Assembly: GCF_005281475.1 (NCBI RefSeq)
Contig: NZ_CP040106.1
Span: 5,260,001-5,324,000 of the forward strand
Reading direction: 5' to 3'
Source of the DNA: Echinicola rosea
GTDB lineage: Bacteria > Bacteroidota > Bacteroidia > Cytophagales > Cyclobacteriaceae
Length of the DNA: 64,000 nucleotides
Below, piece by piece: positions 1 to 9,514 of this stretch. Numbering within the stretch: position 1 is the stretch's first letter; each line of letters opens with the position of its first letter. The position numbers and the translations under genes were made by a program. The notes beneath the pieces are model-generated. The model saw only the letters and a program-made list of their open reading frames with translations, was not told the origin of the DNA and searched no databases.

Positions 1-267
1 TATAATATTATGTAAAGCGAAATTTATAAATATCTGATTATGAAAAAGTTGACAACAATAAACTTTACATAAAAACACACCGTGTTCGAATTTAAACTAT
101 GGTTGTCCCATTTACTTATTACTGCAAATAGCCCTAAAGGGCATTTAGCAGGCTTTCTTGAATCCTCTTTTGGTTATTATGAATATAATTCCAAAATTAT
201 GTGCAGTTTATTATGTAAACTAAATTCATATTTAGTAGCTTATTATCAATATTTTAAACTCATTACT

Positions 268-606
268 TTACATAACCATTTCCTTTTCATAATGCGAAAT
301 TATCATAGCCGTAGCAGATGCTTTCATGGCTGCCCCAAAGATCACTTTCAGGTCTACTACAGTCCCTGCAGTTCCTCCGGATGAGGCGTTGATAATTCCA
401 AGGACACGGTTAGCCCTATTTAGGAGAATAACCTTAAATTCTTCAATAAACTCTATTTTCGACTCATCCCAGTTGGCCCTTAAAATCCTATTGGCAGTCA
501 AGGAGGACGTGATTTGGGGCTTTTGGGAAACCTTTGAATTGGCCTTGTAACTTAGTACAATTTCTGCTACTTGGCTGGATACGATGTCTTTGTTGTTGCT
601 GTCCAT
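268..606 (-). pseudogene. radC: RadC/JAB-domain protein, 3'-truncated
   Basis: The 112-residue product matches the N-terminal half of the short RadC-like proteins common on Bacteroidota mobile elements: an N-terminal segment with SQVAEIVLSYK, then FKVILLNRANRVLGI and the conserved SSGGTAGTVVDLKVIFGAA stretch. In the family this leads into the JAMM metal-binding motif (HNHPSG plus a downstream D). Here the reading frame breaks right after 'IISH' and ends in a short unrelated tail (YEKEMVM), so the metalloprotease core is missing. Neither a complete JAMM motif nor a C-terminal half is present in the bases below 268. It is probably a relic of a mobile-element end. The family call is confident; that it is a pseudogene is inferred from the missing core. 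Confidence 0.75.
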
Positions 607-1458
607 AACATTTCGTTTTTGATGGTTAGAAATTAATTATGGACACCGCCCCGCTTGAGGGCAACCAAAGCCAAGTGGCAACGGAATAAATGAGGGGGCA
701 TGCGGGAATGGCATGTGTTTATGCCGGACACTCTTGGCTGCCCCGGCAGCCCGAAAGCGAACTTTGTGCAGTGATTAATGGATAAAGAATAATAAATCCA
801 ATTAGAGCAGTTAGGATTTCGTCAAAATTATCAATCTGATAACTTTCAAAATGGCTAAAAATGGCAGTACCCAATTTTATCATTTCTTTCTTCTATGTTA
901 CTCAGGATATTATTTCTTAAAACCATTAATATAAATCCATAAAAAGACCTGAATAGGATAATTAGTGATGGAAATCACTCCAAAAGAAATTATACAGACT
1001 ATATGCATTTAACTGTAATCACAAACCAAGAACAAATGTTCAAATTACCGACCCTACCTCCCAAATCACTCCTCTTGGATGCCACCTTATAACGGGAAAG
1101 AATAAAGGTGCGGGGTGCTGACGTCAAAAAGCATTCTCTTGCCCTAGACCGTATTCCTTCCCTTTATACTTTTGCAGCAAGGTGTGGTGGATATCGGTAA
1201 TTAGAAAACAAAGCCGATAATTGAAACAAACAATTTCTCAAACCAGAGTAAAGCGCATAGAAACATCAATTCATAGGCTAATTCAACGACAAAAGATTCT
1301 TGCAGTCTAGCTTAGTACCTGTCAATTTTAAAACTTTCAATTATCCATTGATCCTGATAATAGTCCAATTATGAACTAAATGGTAATATATCACCAACCT
1401 AGAAACGTACTGTTACTAAGGCCGTAAATTATTTATGATTGATGGTTTTTTAAAATGC
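607..1458. other. 852-bp region without a recognisable gene
   Basis: I see no convincing coding frame on either strand. The stretch holds a palindrome at 736-751 and a sequence at about 1138-1175 resembling a Bacteroidota promoter pointing right (TTG followed by TATACTTTTG), but no gene follows on that strand. It separates two broken genes (radC fragment and exchanger fragment), which suggests an eroded mobile-element junction. Confidence 0.5.
736..751. repeat. GC-rich inverted repeat upstream of the radC fragment
   Basis: GGCTGCC and GGCAGCC are perfect 7-bp arms around a CC spacer. The element is GC-rich within an AT-rich area and lies about 130 bp upstream of the radC fragment start. Its role is unknown; it has no T-run, so it is not an obvious terminator. 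Confidence 0.5.
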
Positions 1459-1677
1459 CTAGTAAAAGTCAATATCCGACACTCCGCGTGCTGCACGGGT
1501 AATATTAATGGCCACCTATGGACTGGCGGTAATAATGGCCAGAAATGCGGCTCCTGCCGAAGCGGTAAGCCCCCATTGTTTACGCAGTAGCATTAAAGGG
1601 GTCAGCAGCTGATCTGCTCCCCAGTGAGCCGCCCATGCAGCTAATATTAGTACGCCTGCCCATAACCATCCATTCAT
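1459..1677 (-). pseudogene. Na+/Ca2+-exchanger-type membrane protein fragment with in-frame TAG
   Basis: An ATG at 1677 opens a 53-codon frame (MNGWLWAGVLILAAWAAHWG..., ending AFLAIITASP) resembling the first transmembrane helices of CaxA/YrbG-type cation exchangers, where an 'ASPE' motif is expected. A TAG at 1516-1518 sits where the Glu codon would be. After it the same frame continues with the family-like sequence VAINITRAARGVSD and then breaks into DFY and a stop at 1459-1461. So there is a nonsense mutation plus a 3' truncation. The fragment starts 18 bp downstream of the CDF gene stop and was presumably the last gene of that operon. The family assignment rests on motif memory only. Confidence 0.55.
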
Positions 1678-1695
1678 ATATTTAGAGTTTAAGTT

Positions 1696-2487
1696 TCACT
1701 TTGCTAACCTTAAAATCCTAATTGCACCACGCATCACAAAGGCAAAAACGATCCCGCCTACAATCAAATCAGGCCATTTGCTTTCCAGCCAATAAACCAA
1801 TACCCCGGCCAGTATCACCCCTGCGTTAACGATGATGTCATTAGAGGTAAAGATCGCACTGGCCTGCATGTGGGCCTCTTTACTTTTTGCCTTGTTGATC
1901 AGCCATAGTGAAATGAGGTTGCCCGCTAAAGCAAGCAGGGATACAATAATCATCCACTGGAACAGAGGCGTTTCGCTTTGAGTAAAAAACCTACGTAGTA
2001 CTTCCGAAAACCCAAGCAGGGCCAGGGCCATCTGAAAGTAACCACTGATCTTGGCAACTTTTTTCTTGCGGGAAATAGCTGCTCCCACCGCAAAGAGACT
2101 CAGACCATAGACAATGGAATCAGCCAGCATATCCAGCGAGTCGGCTATCAAGCCCATGGACCTGGATATCCATCCGGTGGTCATTTCGGCTACAAAAAAT
2201 CCAAAATTGATGCCCAGCACCCACCAGAGTATTTTCTTGTGCTTGGTCTCGTCTTCGGCAATAGGCATTTCTGCCTCAGTAGTACTCTGGAGTTGATCGT
2301 TGAGGTTTAGTTCACTGATGGCATTTTGTATAGGCAGTACTTCATCCTGATGAAATACTTCCAGCTTACGTGCCGGAATATCAAACTCCAGATGCTTTAC
2401 CTGACTGAGAGGTTCCAGTTTCATACGGATCATTTGCTCCTCTGAGGGGCAGTCCATTTTGCTTATTTTGAAAGTGCTTTTATTCAT
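1696..2487 (-). CDS. Cation diffusion facilitator with N-terminal HMA-like domain
   Basis: A CDF-family metal/proton antiporter of the inner membrane, about 263 residues. The first ~70 residues (KISKMDCPSEEQMIRMKLE) look like a heavy-metal-associated fold that keeps only one Cys, so it is probably not a classical CxxC binder. Five to six hydrophobic segments follow. The TM2 signature reads ADSLDMLAD (a DxxxD pair) and the TM5 signature reads TSNDIIVN, where the usual His is missing. This points away from a textbook ZitB-type zinc site; the substrate is open. I chose the ATG at 2487, 4 bp after the Fur stop codon, over a GTG at 2514 that overlaps it. Co-transcription with the upstream Fur regulator and P1B-4 ATPase is likely. 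Confidence 0.8.
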   Translation of the reverse strand: MNKSTFKISKMDCPSEEQMIRMKLEPLSQVKHLEFDIPARKLEVFHQDEVLPIQNAISELNLNDQLQSTTEAEMPIAEDETKHKKILWWVLGINFGFFVAEMTTGWISRSMGLIADSLDMLADSIVYGLSLFAVGAAISRKKKVAKISGYFQMALALLGFSEVLRRFFTQSETPLFQWMIIVSLLALAGNLISLWLINKAKSKEAHMQASAIFTSNDIIVNAGVILAGVLVYWLESKWPDLIVGGIVFAFVMRGAIRILRLAK

Positions 2488-2491
2488 TTGG

Positions 2492-2923
2492 TTAGTTTTC
2501 ACAACATTTTTCACAGATACCCTGGAGCACCATATTTATCTTCTTTACATGATGATTGCCCCCAATTGAAAGTAGCTCATTTGGTATAGGATCAGGTAAA
2601 CAGAAGGTTCTATTACACACTTCACAGCGAAAGTGGAGATGCCATTTTCCATTGGTTGAGTCATGCTTTGATATGGCATATTTTGCTGTCCCACTACCAT
2701 CATCAATCCTGTGTACTATTCCTTTTTCTTCAAAAAGGTCTATGGTGCGATAGAAAGTCGTTTTATTTATCGGTTTTTCCTGCCGGGCAGTAGTTGCCAA
2801 AGCTTTTTGAAGTTCTTTCATGCTACAAGCCTTTTGCTTCTCAAGAATGTATTCAATCACCTTGGTACGAGTATCTGTTAAAAGAATTCCATGATCCTGA
2901 AGTATGCCTGCTGCTATGCTCAT
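2492..2923 (-). CDS. Fur-family metalloregulator (first copy)
   Basis: A 143-residue Fur/Zur-type repressor. The N-terminal winged helix (TDTRTKVIEYILEKQKACSMKEL...TTFYRTIDLFEEKGIVHRI) is followed by the dimerisation domain with HLHFRCEVCNRTFCLP and a second Cys pair near the end (GICEKCCEN). Two CxxC pairs are typical of the structural zinc site of Fur proteins. It lies between a P1B-4 ATPase gene and a CDF gene, all on the same strand with gaps of less than 30 bp, so it probably controls this export module. It is clearly related to the second Fur copy at 9508-9948. The metal sensed cannot be read from the sequence; zinc or iron is most likely. Confidence 0.9.
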   Translation of the reverse strand: MSIAAGILQDHGILLTDTRTKVIEYILEKQKACSMKELQKALATTARQEKPINKTTFYRTIDLFEEKGIVHRIDDGSGTAKYAISKHDSTNGKWHLHFRCEVCNRTFCLPDPIPNELLSIGGNHHVKKINMVLQGICEKCCEN

Positions 2924-2950
2924 ATTTTAACCATCGTTTATTCTATCATT

Positions 2951-5452
2951 TTAGGTATTTTTATACGCCAACAACCTCAACGCATTGAAAACAACAATCA
3001 ATGTAGAACCCTCATGGATTAACACTGCAATACCGATATTGGCAAACCCGAAAATCGTAGCGGGTATCAATAAGGCGACTATCCCCAAACTCACCCAAAG
3101 ATTTTGCTTGATAATGCCTTTTGCCTTTCTACTTAGCCCAATAGCAAAAGGCAAGGTTTCCAGCTTGTCGGCCATCAGGGCAATGTCCGCTGTTTCCAAG
3201 GCTACATCGCTTCCTGCCGCTCCCATGGCAATACCTACGGTACTGTTGGCCATGGCCGGGGCATCATTTACGCCATCGCCTACCATCGCCACTTTATCTT
3301 CTTTTTCTCTCAGCTCCTTAATTGCCTCTACTTTTTCTTCCGGCAGCAAACTGCCCCAGGCATCCGTGAGACCGATTTCTTTTGCTACAGCATCGGCCAC
3401 TTTCTGATTGTCTCCGGTAAGCATGATCATGCGTTTGATACCGATCTTTTTCAACCGCTCCAGGGTATTTTTCGCTTCTTCTCTTGGCGTATCCATCAGG
3501 GCGATGATGCCTATGTAATCGTCATTCTGCCGGATGAGCATGGTGGTATTGCCATCAGACTCCAAGGACTTTACTTTTTCTTCTGTTTCCTTTGATGGCT
3601 TCTTATCATCCAGCGACTCAAACAGGTCCAGGTTGCCAATGTAGACTTTGTCACTTCCCAATGTGGCTTTGATCCCTTTCCCAAGCACTGCCTCCAGGTC
3701 TTTCGCCTCTGGTATATCAGCACCCTTCAGTCGTTCTTTCCCGTCACGCACTACGGCCTTTGCCAGTGGGTGATCACTAAGACCCTCTACTGCAATTGCT
3801 ATTTTCAGTAGTTCTTCTTCTTTCACATCACCCAGGGCTACCACCTCCGTTAACATAGGCTTACCTTCTGTTAGTGTTCCGGTCTTGTCAAAAGCAAGGG
3901 CAGTAAGTACGCCTAAATCTTCCAGTGGACGGCCACCTTTGATAAGCACCCCACTTTTGGCAGCCCGGGCTACTCCACTGAGAACAGCACTCGGTGTGGC
4001 GATGGCCAAAGCGCAAGGGCTGGCCGCTACCAGCACGGCCATGGCGCGGTAGAAGCTTTCGCTAAAAGTTTCGTCAATAACTAAAAAAGCGAAATGGAGC
4101 AACACCACCAATACCAATACAGCAGGCACAAAATACTTCTCAAATTTGTCGGTGAGCCGCTGTGTAGGCGATTTCTGGGTCTGGGCTTCATTGACCAGTT
4201 TCACCAGGCGAGAGAGTGTAGAGTCCTTCGCTACTTTGATCACTTTGATTTCCAATGTATTGTTACCATTGATTGTACCGGAAAAAGCGCGGTTCTCGTC
4301 TTTGATGTCTTTTTCCTGTGACCAGTCTTTTTTGGGATCATCCACAGGTTCTTTATCTACGGGCACACTTTCCCCAGTAATAGGTGCTTGATTTACGCTA
4401 CTCCGACCATCTACTACCACACCATCGGCTGAAATTTTGCTATTAGGCTTCACTACGATGATGTCTCCAATGCTCAGTTCTTCTATACCTACTTCTTCTG
4501 TTTTTCCATTTCTCTTGAGCAAGGCCGTTTTGGGGGCCAGTTCTGCCAAAGCAGCAATAGATTTACGGGCCTTGTTCATGGCATAATGCTCCAGGGCATG
4601 GCCCATACTGAACAGGAACAGCAACAGTGCACCTTCTGCCCATTCGCCCAAAATAGCTGCGCCAATAGCTGCTACTAACATAAGGAAGTCAATCTCAAAA
4701 CCTCCTTTAGAAACCGTTTCTATAGCTTCTTTCGCGGTATAAAAACCACCAAAGAAGTACGCCCCGATGTAGAGTGCCAAGCTTACCCATGAAGGGACTG
4801 TTTCTATAAATGAAAGTCCAAAACCTATTCCCAACAACACTCCGCAGATGATGGAAAAGATCATCTCTGTATTTTTGCCAAAAATACCACCGTGTGAGTG
4901 GTCGTGATCTCCACTTTCCTTATGGTCATGGTCGTGTTGATTGACATCAGTAGGAGACGTGCTATCTTCAGAGGTCGCTCTAATATAGCGTTCCACATTA
5001 ACTTCCGTATTGAGAATATCAAGTCCTTCTTTACGAAGAAATGTCAGAATCTCTGCCTCATCAATTTTTGCTGTTTCATACTCCAGACCGATCATACCTG
5101 AGGCTGAAACGGCTCCTTGTAAAACTCCTTTAAGTCTGATAAGTGAATTTTCCACTTTACGTGCATGCCTGGTATGGCGAAGTCCTTCCACTTCTATTAG
5201 CTTGTGCCCATATTTATCAAGAATAGAGGCACCTGCACGCTTTGCAAGTGTTTGAATACGATCAAGAGAAATCTTCTCAGGGTTGTAATGGAAGCAGAGC
5301 TGTGGTACACCATTGTCTTTTTCATCAGCCACATGCACTTTTTCCAAACCTTCAGTATCTTGAAGACGACTGATCAGTTTATGTACACACTGATCTTTTT
5401 CGTCCGATACTTCAGGCAGAATAATGGGTATTTTTATTTGTAGTTTTTTCAT
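2951..5452 (-). CDS. P1B-4-type heavy-metal-translocating ATPase
   Basis: An inner-membrane metal efflux ATPase of 833 residues. Two degenerate HMA-like domains lacking CxxC fill residues ~1-160, followed by a His/Asp-rich loop (~172-188: QHDHDHKESGDHDHSH). The transport motif in TM4 is SPC (SPCALAIATPSAV, ~478), the phosphorylation site is DKTGT (~520), the nucleotide-domain motif is SDHP and the hinge is GDGVNDAPA. Near the C-terminus is HEGST (~811). SPC plus HEG(S/G)T define subclass P1B-4 (CoaT, PfeT, CtpD), which exports Co, Fe(II), Ni or Zn. Its neighbours, a Fur regulator, a CDF and an FTR1-type iron permease, make iron or zinc plausible, but the substrate is inferred. Confidence 0.92.
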   Translation of the reverse strand: MKKLQIKIPIILPEVSDEKDQCVHKLISRLQDTEGLEKVHVADEKDNGVPQLCFHYNPEKISLDRIQTLAKRAGASILDKYGHKLIEVEGLRHTRHARKVENSLIRLKGVLQGAVSASGMIGLEYETAKIDEAEILTFLRKEGLDILNTEVNVERYIRATSEDSTSPTDVNQHDHDHKESGDHDHSHGGIFGKNTEMIFSIICGVLLGIGFGLSFIETVPSWVSLALYIGAYFFGGFYTAKEAIETVSKGGFEIDFLMLVAAIGAAILGEWAEGALLLFLFSMGHALEHYAMNKARKSIAALAELAPKTALLKRNGKTEEVGIEELSIGDIIVVKPNSKISADGVVVDGRSSVNQAPITGESVPVDKEPVDDPKKDWSQEKDIKDENRAFSGTINGNNTLEIKVIKVAKDSTLSRLVKLVNEAQTQKSPTQRLTDKFEKYFVPAVLVLVVLLHFAFLVIDETFSESFYRAMAVLVAASPCALAIATPSAVLSGVARAAKSGVLIKGGRPLEDLGVLTALAFDKTGTLTEGKPMLTEVVALGDVKEEELLKIAIAVEGLSDHPLAKAVVRDGKERLKGADIPEAKDLEAVLGKGIKATLGSDKVYIGNLDLFESLDDKKPSKETEEKVKSLESDGNTTMLIRQNDDYIGIIALMDTPREEAKNTLERLKKIGIKRMIMLTGDNQKVADAVAKEIGLTDAWGSLLPEEKVEAIKELREKEDKVAMVGDGVNDAPAMANSTVGIAMGAAGSDVALETADIALMADKLETLPFAIGLSRKAKGIIKQNLWVSLGIVALLIPATIFGFANIGIAVLIHEGSTLIVVFNALRLLAYKNT

Positions 5453-5467
5453 TTTTTTATTATCAGT

Positions 5468-5545
5468 TTAGCAACAATTATTCTTACATGATAGGCGCTT
5501 AGTTTTAGCCTTATCAAAGGCTTCTTTCCCTTCCTTCCATGCATT
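5468..5545 (-). pseudogene. Possible remnant of a Cys-rich small protein
   Basis: In the 128-bp gap between the FTR1 and P1B-4 genes one frame reads NAWKEGKEAFDKAKTK followed by RLSCKNNCC and a stop. The lysine-rich helix-like segment and C-terminal Cys cluster look protein-like, but a TAG precedes it and no ATG, GTG or TTG is in frame. It may be the tail of a lost gene or chance. I do not recognise the family. Confidence 0.2.
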
Positions 5546-5580
5546 CTATAGGCCAGATAAGAGTCATAATTTCTTTTATA

Positions 5581-7524
5581 TCAATTCAAATACACTCTGC
5601 TTTTACGATTACTCCAATAATACATCACTAACATAGCTACCAATAGTACAATTTGAGAAACAAATGTTTCAAGTGTTGGGAATACCCCAAGCCAATCTAC
5701 ATTCACCGACACCGGAAGACCGGTTATGGATATCCAACCGGCTTCCTGAAGTGAATGGATACCTTTACCAATCAGTATCAATGCCAGTAACGTAATCACC
5801 CAGGCTGAATAGCGAAACAACTGCCTTACAGGAATCTTTTTAGAATACCTTACAAACAGGATAGCGAACAGTGCGATCAATGCAAAAGCAGCCAAAACCC
5901 CCAGCCCTATTGATGACTGATTAACGGATTGGGTTTCCAGACTAATAGCCTGTAAAAATAAAATTGACTCAAAAGCCTCACGAAACACTACCATAAATGA
6001 GAAAAAGGCAATACCCAACATTTTATCTGCTTTAAGCTGTTTACCTATTTTTTCTTCAATAAACATTTTCCACTTTTTGGCGTGTGAATGGTCATGTAAC
6101 CAAAACCCTACAAAGGCCAATACGATCACTGCCACCAGCGAAATCATTCCTTCCATGACTTCTCTGTTTTTACCACTTATCCCGATTACCCAATCGGATA
6201 AAAACCACCCGCCAACTCCAAAAAGAACAGCGGTTATCCATCCTCCGTGTACCCATAGGGCAGCCTTTTTTAATTCTGATGAACGTATCAGAGCGAGTAT
6301 CAGAGCCAGGATTAAAAATGCTTCCAATCCCTCTCGTAGCATGATAGAAGCAGATAAGGCAAAAGAGAGCCAATAATTAAGTTTTTTATCCTGCATCAAT
6401 TTCCCGGCCTGATCTATCATGTCCAGGCCATTGTTGATTTCTGTCTCCACCTTTGACTTTTCGGCTTTTTGCTCTATTATTTGTCTGATTTTAAACATTT
6501 GCTGCTCCAGCCTTGCCGTAAAAGCTGGGTCATTGGCCTTCAGCCTCGCTTCGGAAGGCTCAATACCTTCCAGGTAGGCTGCCAGGGCATCTTCACGAGC
6601 AGAAGAATAACTCCCCGTTGTATAATTTTGCAGGGCATTTTTTAGATAAGTCTTTGCCCTATCCAATGTGGATACCCGGTTAACATCCTGTGGAAATTGC
6701 GTCCTAAGAACGGCAAGTGATAATTTTGCGTTTTTGTTATCCGGCTCAAGGCGTTTTAATAATTCCACATCGGATAGGGTGGCTACCTCCTGAAGATTTA
6801 CAGGTGCGTTCGCTTGCTCAAACAATTGTTGCAATCCGGATTCATTATCAGCTTTGGTTTCAAACCGGAGTGATTTTATGTAAAACGCCAAATCCCAAAT
6901 TTCCTCATCGGTTAGGCTTTCAAAACTTTGCATAGCAGTTCCTTCTACTCCCAGTTTTATGGTATTGTAGGCCTGAAAGGGTGAGATTTCCTGCATCAGG
7001 GTATGGTTTAGAAAATTAGTAGGAGCTGGCACTAATCCAGCAGCTAGTTTGCCATCTCCTGCTCCCCTCACTCCGTGGCAGGCGGTACAATTCTGTACGT
7101 ATAAAGTTTCCCCGTTTTTGAGGTTAGGCCATGTAAGAGGTGCCGTCTTAAACCCTGCCGCTTCTATAATGTCTTGCCTGGATTTCCCAGCTACTGTGGT
7201 TATATTCTCATGAGGAGCCTTTCGGTCTATAAGACCTTTCATTTTTTTTAATTCAGCTAAAATATTGGCCTTCTCATTCTCATTCAACTCACTGTTTTTG
7301 ATAAGCTCAATTACTTTATAGCTGAATTCTAGCATTTCTGCATATTCTCCATCATTTATCACTTTTCCATTTTGTACTGCTGCGGTATAATCCCTTGAAA
7401 TGTAGTCCAGCAAGTGAATGGTGGTTTGAATGTCTTTTTTTATCTCATTTCCAAAAACATTGAAAGAACAAAAACAAGTCAATATGACGGCTATTATAAA
7501 TATATTTAATATGTTACTTCTCAT
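5581..7524 (-). CDS. Cytochrome c-FTR1 family iron permease fusion
   Basis: A 647-residue envelope protein. A signal peptide (residues ~1-25) is followed by a helical region, a cytochrome c domain with the haem motif CTACH and a distal Met (GTAMQSF), a helical linker, and then a C-terminal FTR1 membrane domain with about seven helices. The two FTR1 signature motifs are REGLEAFLILALIL and REAFESILFLQAI; in FTR1/EfeU proteins the RExxE motifs carry iron through the membrane. The fused cytochrome could oxidise Fe(II) during uptake. Such cytochrome-FTR1 fusions are known in Bacteroidota. It stands directly upstream of an efflux ATPase and a Fur regulator, which is an odd pairing of import with export. 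The substrate (iron) is a family inference. Confidence 0.88.
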   Translation of the reverse strand: MRSNILNIFIIAVILTCFCSFNVFGNEIKKDIQTTIHLLDYISRDYTAAVQNGKVINDGEYAEMLEFSYKVIELIKNSELNENEKANILAELKKMKGLIDRKAPHENITTVAGKSRQDIIEAAGFKTAPLTWPNLKNGETLYVQNCTACHGVRGAGDGKLAAGLVPAPTNFLNHTLMQEISPFQAYNTIKLGVEGTAMQSFESLTDEEIWDLAFYIKSLRFETKADNESGLQQLFEQANAPVNLQEVATLSDVELLKRLEPDNKNAKLSLAVLRTQFPQDVNRVSTLDRAKTYLKNALQNYTTGSYSSAREDALAAYLEGIEPSEARLKANDPAFTARLEQQMFKIRQIIEQKAEKSKVETEINNGLDMIDQAGKLMQDKKLNYWLSFALSASIMLREGLEAFLILALILALIRSSELKKAALWVHGGWITAVLFGVGGWFLSDWVIGISGKNREVMEGMISLVAVIVLAFVGFWLHDHSHAKKWKMFIEEKIGKQLKADKMLGIAFFSFMVVFREAFESILFLQAISLETQSVNQSSIGLGVLAAFALIALFAILFVRYSKKIPVRQLFRYSAWVITLLALILIGKGIHSLQEAGWISITGLPVSVNVDWLGVFPTLETFVSQIVLLVAMLVMYYWSNRKSRVYLN

Positions 7525-7582
7525 TTATTAATTTATGTTATTCAGATGTGTTGCAGATATACTTGTTATCTATAGAATCGGT

Positions 7583-9514
7583 TTAAAAATTCATTTTCTG
7601 TATTCTTATGGCATTTAAAATTGCCAGAAAGGCCACACCTACATCTGCGAATACGGCTTCCCACATGGAGGCCATACCAAATGCCCCCAGGATCATTACT
7701 ATTAATTTCACCCCAAAGGCCAATGCAATATTCTGCCAGACTACCTTCCGTGTAGAACTACCTATTTTTATGGCCTTTGCAATTTTTGATGGTTGATCCG
7801 TCTGGATAATCACATCTGCGGTTTCAATAGCAACATCGCTTCCCAACCCTCCCATCGCTATACCTACATCACTTACTGCCAAAACGGGTGCATCGTTAAT
7901 CCCGTCACCCACAAATGCAATATTGGCTGAAGCGTTTTTCTTCATCTCCTCTACTTCATGCAGCTTGTCTTCCGGTAGCAAGCCGCCTTTGGCTTGTTCC
8001 AATCCTAGTTCAAGCCCCACTTTTTCGGTAATGGAGGGCTTGTCGCCCGATAACATAATGATTTTCTTAATGCCGGCATTATGCATTTCCCTAATGGCTT
8101 CTACTGCATCTTCCTTCAGTTGGTCAGCAATAGTGACATAGCCAGAAAATTCATTGTCGATGGCAATCATCACGATGGATTCAACGATATCATCAGTATC
8201 AGGTGGGACAGCAACACCATGAGCTGTCATTAACGCTTTATTACCGACTAAAACTATTTTATTATTGACTTTACCTTTTAATCCTTTTCCAGCTATTTCG
8301 CTAACGTCAGAGGCTATATGATTCTGTCCTTTTAAATCATACTCCAAAATAGCACGGGCAATCGGATGGGTGGATTGCCCCTCCAACGCCAGCAGATACG
8401 CCATCATTTCATTTTCGGAAATTGCCACGGGTTTGATTTCTTTGATCTTAAACACCCCTTTAGTAACCGTACCCGTTTTATCCATGACCACCGTATTTAC
8501 CTTGGTCATTGCATCAAGAAATGAGGCCCCTTTGAACAGGATACCGTTTCTTGATGCCGCACCCAGGCCCCCGAAGTAGCCCAGTGGAATGGAGATTACT
8601 AAGGCACAAGGACAAGAAATGACCAGAAATATGAGCGCACGGTATAACCAATCTTTGAATATGTAGCTCTCTACAAAAAAGTAGGGCAGTACAGTAAGAC
8701 AAACGGCAAGAAATACCACAATGGGCGTATAGATGCGAGCAAACTTTCTGATAAAAAGCTCAGTTTTGGATTTTCTTGCGGTGGCATTTTGGACCATATC
8801 TAAAATCCTGGAAATGGAACTGTCGTTAAATTTTTTGGTCGTTTCCAGTTCTATCACGCCTTCCAAATTAATGCTTCCCGCAAAAACCTTATCCCCTTTG
8901 TGAATGGTATCAGGTTTGCTTTCCCCGGTAATGGCTGCCGTGTTAACGCTGGCCTTTTCAGATAAAAGCGTACTATCCAGTGGAATTTTTTCTCCTGTTC
9001 GCACCTGAACCTTTTCCCCGACCTGTACGGTTTCCGGATTAACCTCTACAAAATTGTTATCACGATATACGAACGCTATATTAGGTCGTACATCAAGCAG
9101 GGCCTTTATATTGCCTTTGGCACGCCTGACTGCAGCATTTTGAAAGAGTTCACCGACAGCATAAAACAACATGACCGCTACACCTTCCGGGTATTCACCA
9201 ATGGCAAATGCTCCTAGTGTTGCAATGGACATCAGTAAGAATTCGGTAAAAAAATCACCTTTGATTATGCTTTCCCAACCTTCCTTGATCACAGGTAGCC
9301 CAACCGGAATGTAAGCCCCACTGTACCAAGCAACACGTATCCAACCTTGGAAGAATGGGAACACATTAAAGTAATCGAATGAGATACCGGATATGAGCAA
9401 TGTAAAACTTAAAATTGCCGGAGCATAAGTTTTAAACTTTTTTTCACTTGTTGAAATTTCAGGTGACAGTTTCTTTTTTATATCTCGCAATTGTACTTTT
9501 TTCTTTTTTAACAC
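7583..9514 (-). CDS. zntA: P1B-2-type Zn/Cd/Pb-translocating ATPase
   Basis: A 643-residue inner-membrane ATPase with no N-terminal HMA domain. The membrane motif is SCPCALVISIPLGYFGG (~299), the phosphorylation site is DKTGT (~343), the nucleotide-domain motif is THPIA and the hinge is GDGINDAPV. The last helix carries DVGVAFLAILNAIR, whose Asp is the hallmark of the zinc/cadmium/lead subclass. Its start overlaps the stop of the upstream Fur gene by 7 bp, so the two are translationally coupled and the Fur protein is its likely regulator. The substrate class is well supported by the motifs; the symbol is by subclass, not by demonstrated orthology. Confidence 0.9.
   Translation of the reverse strand: MLKKKKVQLRDIKKKLSPEISTSEKKFKTYAPAILSFTLLISGISFDYFNVFPFFQGWIRVAWYSGAYIPVGLPVIKEGWESIIKGDFFTEFLLMSIATLGAFAIGEYPEGVAVMLFYAVGELFQNAAVRRAKGNIKALLDVRPNIAFVYRDNNFVEVNPETVQVGEKVQVRTGEKIPLDSTLLSEKASVNTAAITGESKPDTIHKGDKVFAGSINLEGVIELETTKKFNDSSISRILDMVQNATARKSKTELFIRKFARIYTPIVVFLAVCLTVLPYFFVESYIFKDWLYRALIFLVISCPCALVISIPLGYFGGLGAASRNGILFKGASFLDAMTKVNTVVMDKTGTVTKGVFKIKEIKPVAISENEMMAYLLALEGQSTHPIARAILEYDLKGQNHIASDVSEIAGKGLKGKVNNKIVLVGNKALMTAHGVAVPPDTDDIVESIVMIAIDNEFSGYVTIADQLKEDAVEAIREMHNAGIKKIIMLSGDKPSITEKVGLELGLEQAKGGLLPEDKLHEVEEMKKNASANIAFVGDGINDAPVLAVSDVGIAMGGLGSDVAIETADVIIQTDQPSKIAKAIKIGSSTRKVVWQNIALAFGVKLIVMILGAFGMASMWEAVFADVGVAFLAILNAIRIQKMNF

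Noticed and set aside
82..384. 100-codon open frame on the plus strand at the left end
   Set aside because: No recognisable motif, low-complexity AT-rich composition, and its 3' part is antisense to the radC fragment.
1138..1175. Rightward Bacteroidota promoter (TTG ... TATACTTTTG)
   Set aside because: The motif fits, but no gene or RNA follows on that strand; kept only as a remark in the 607-1458 entry.
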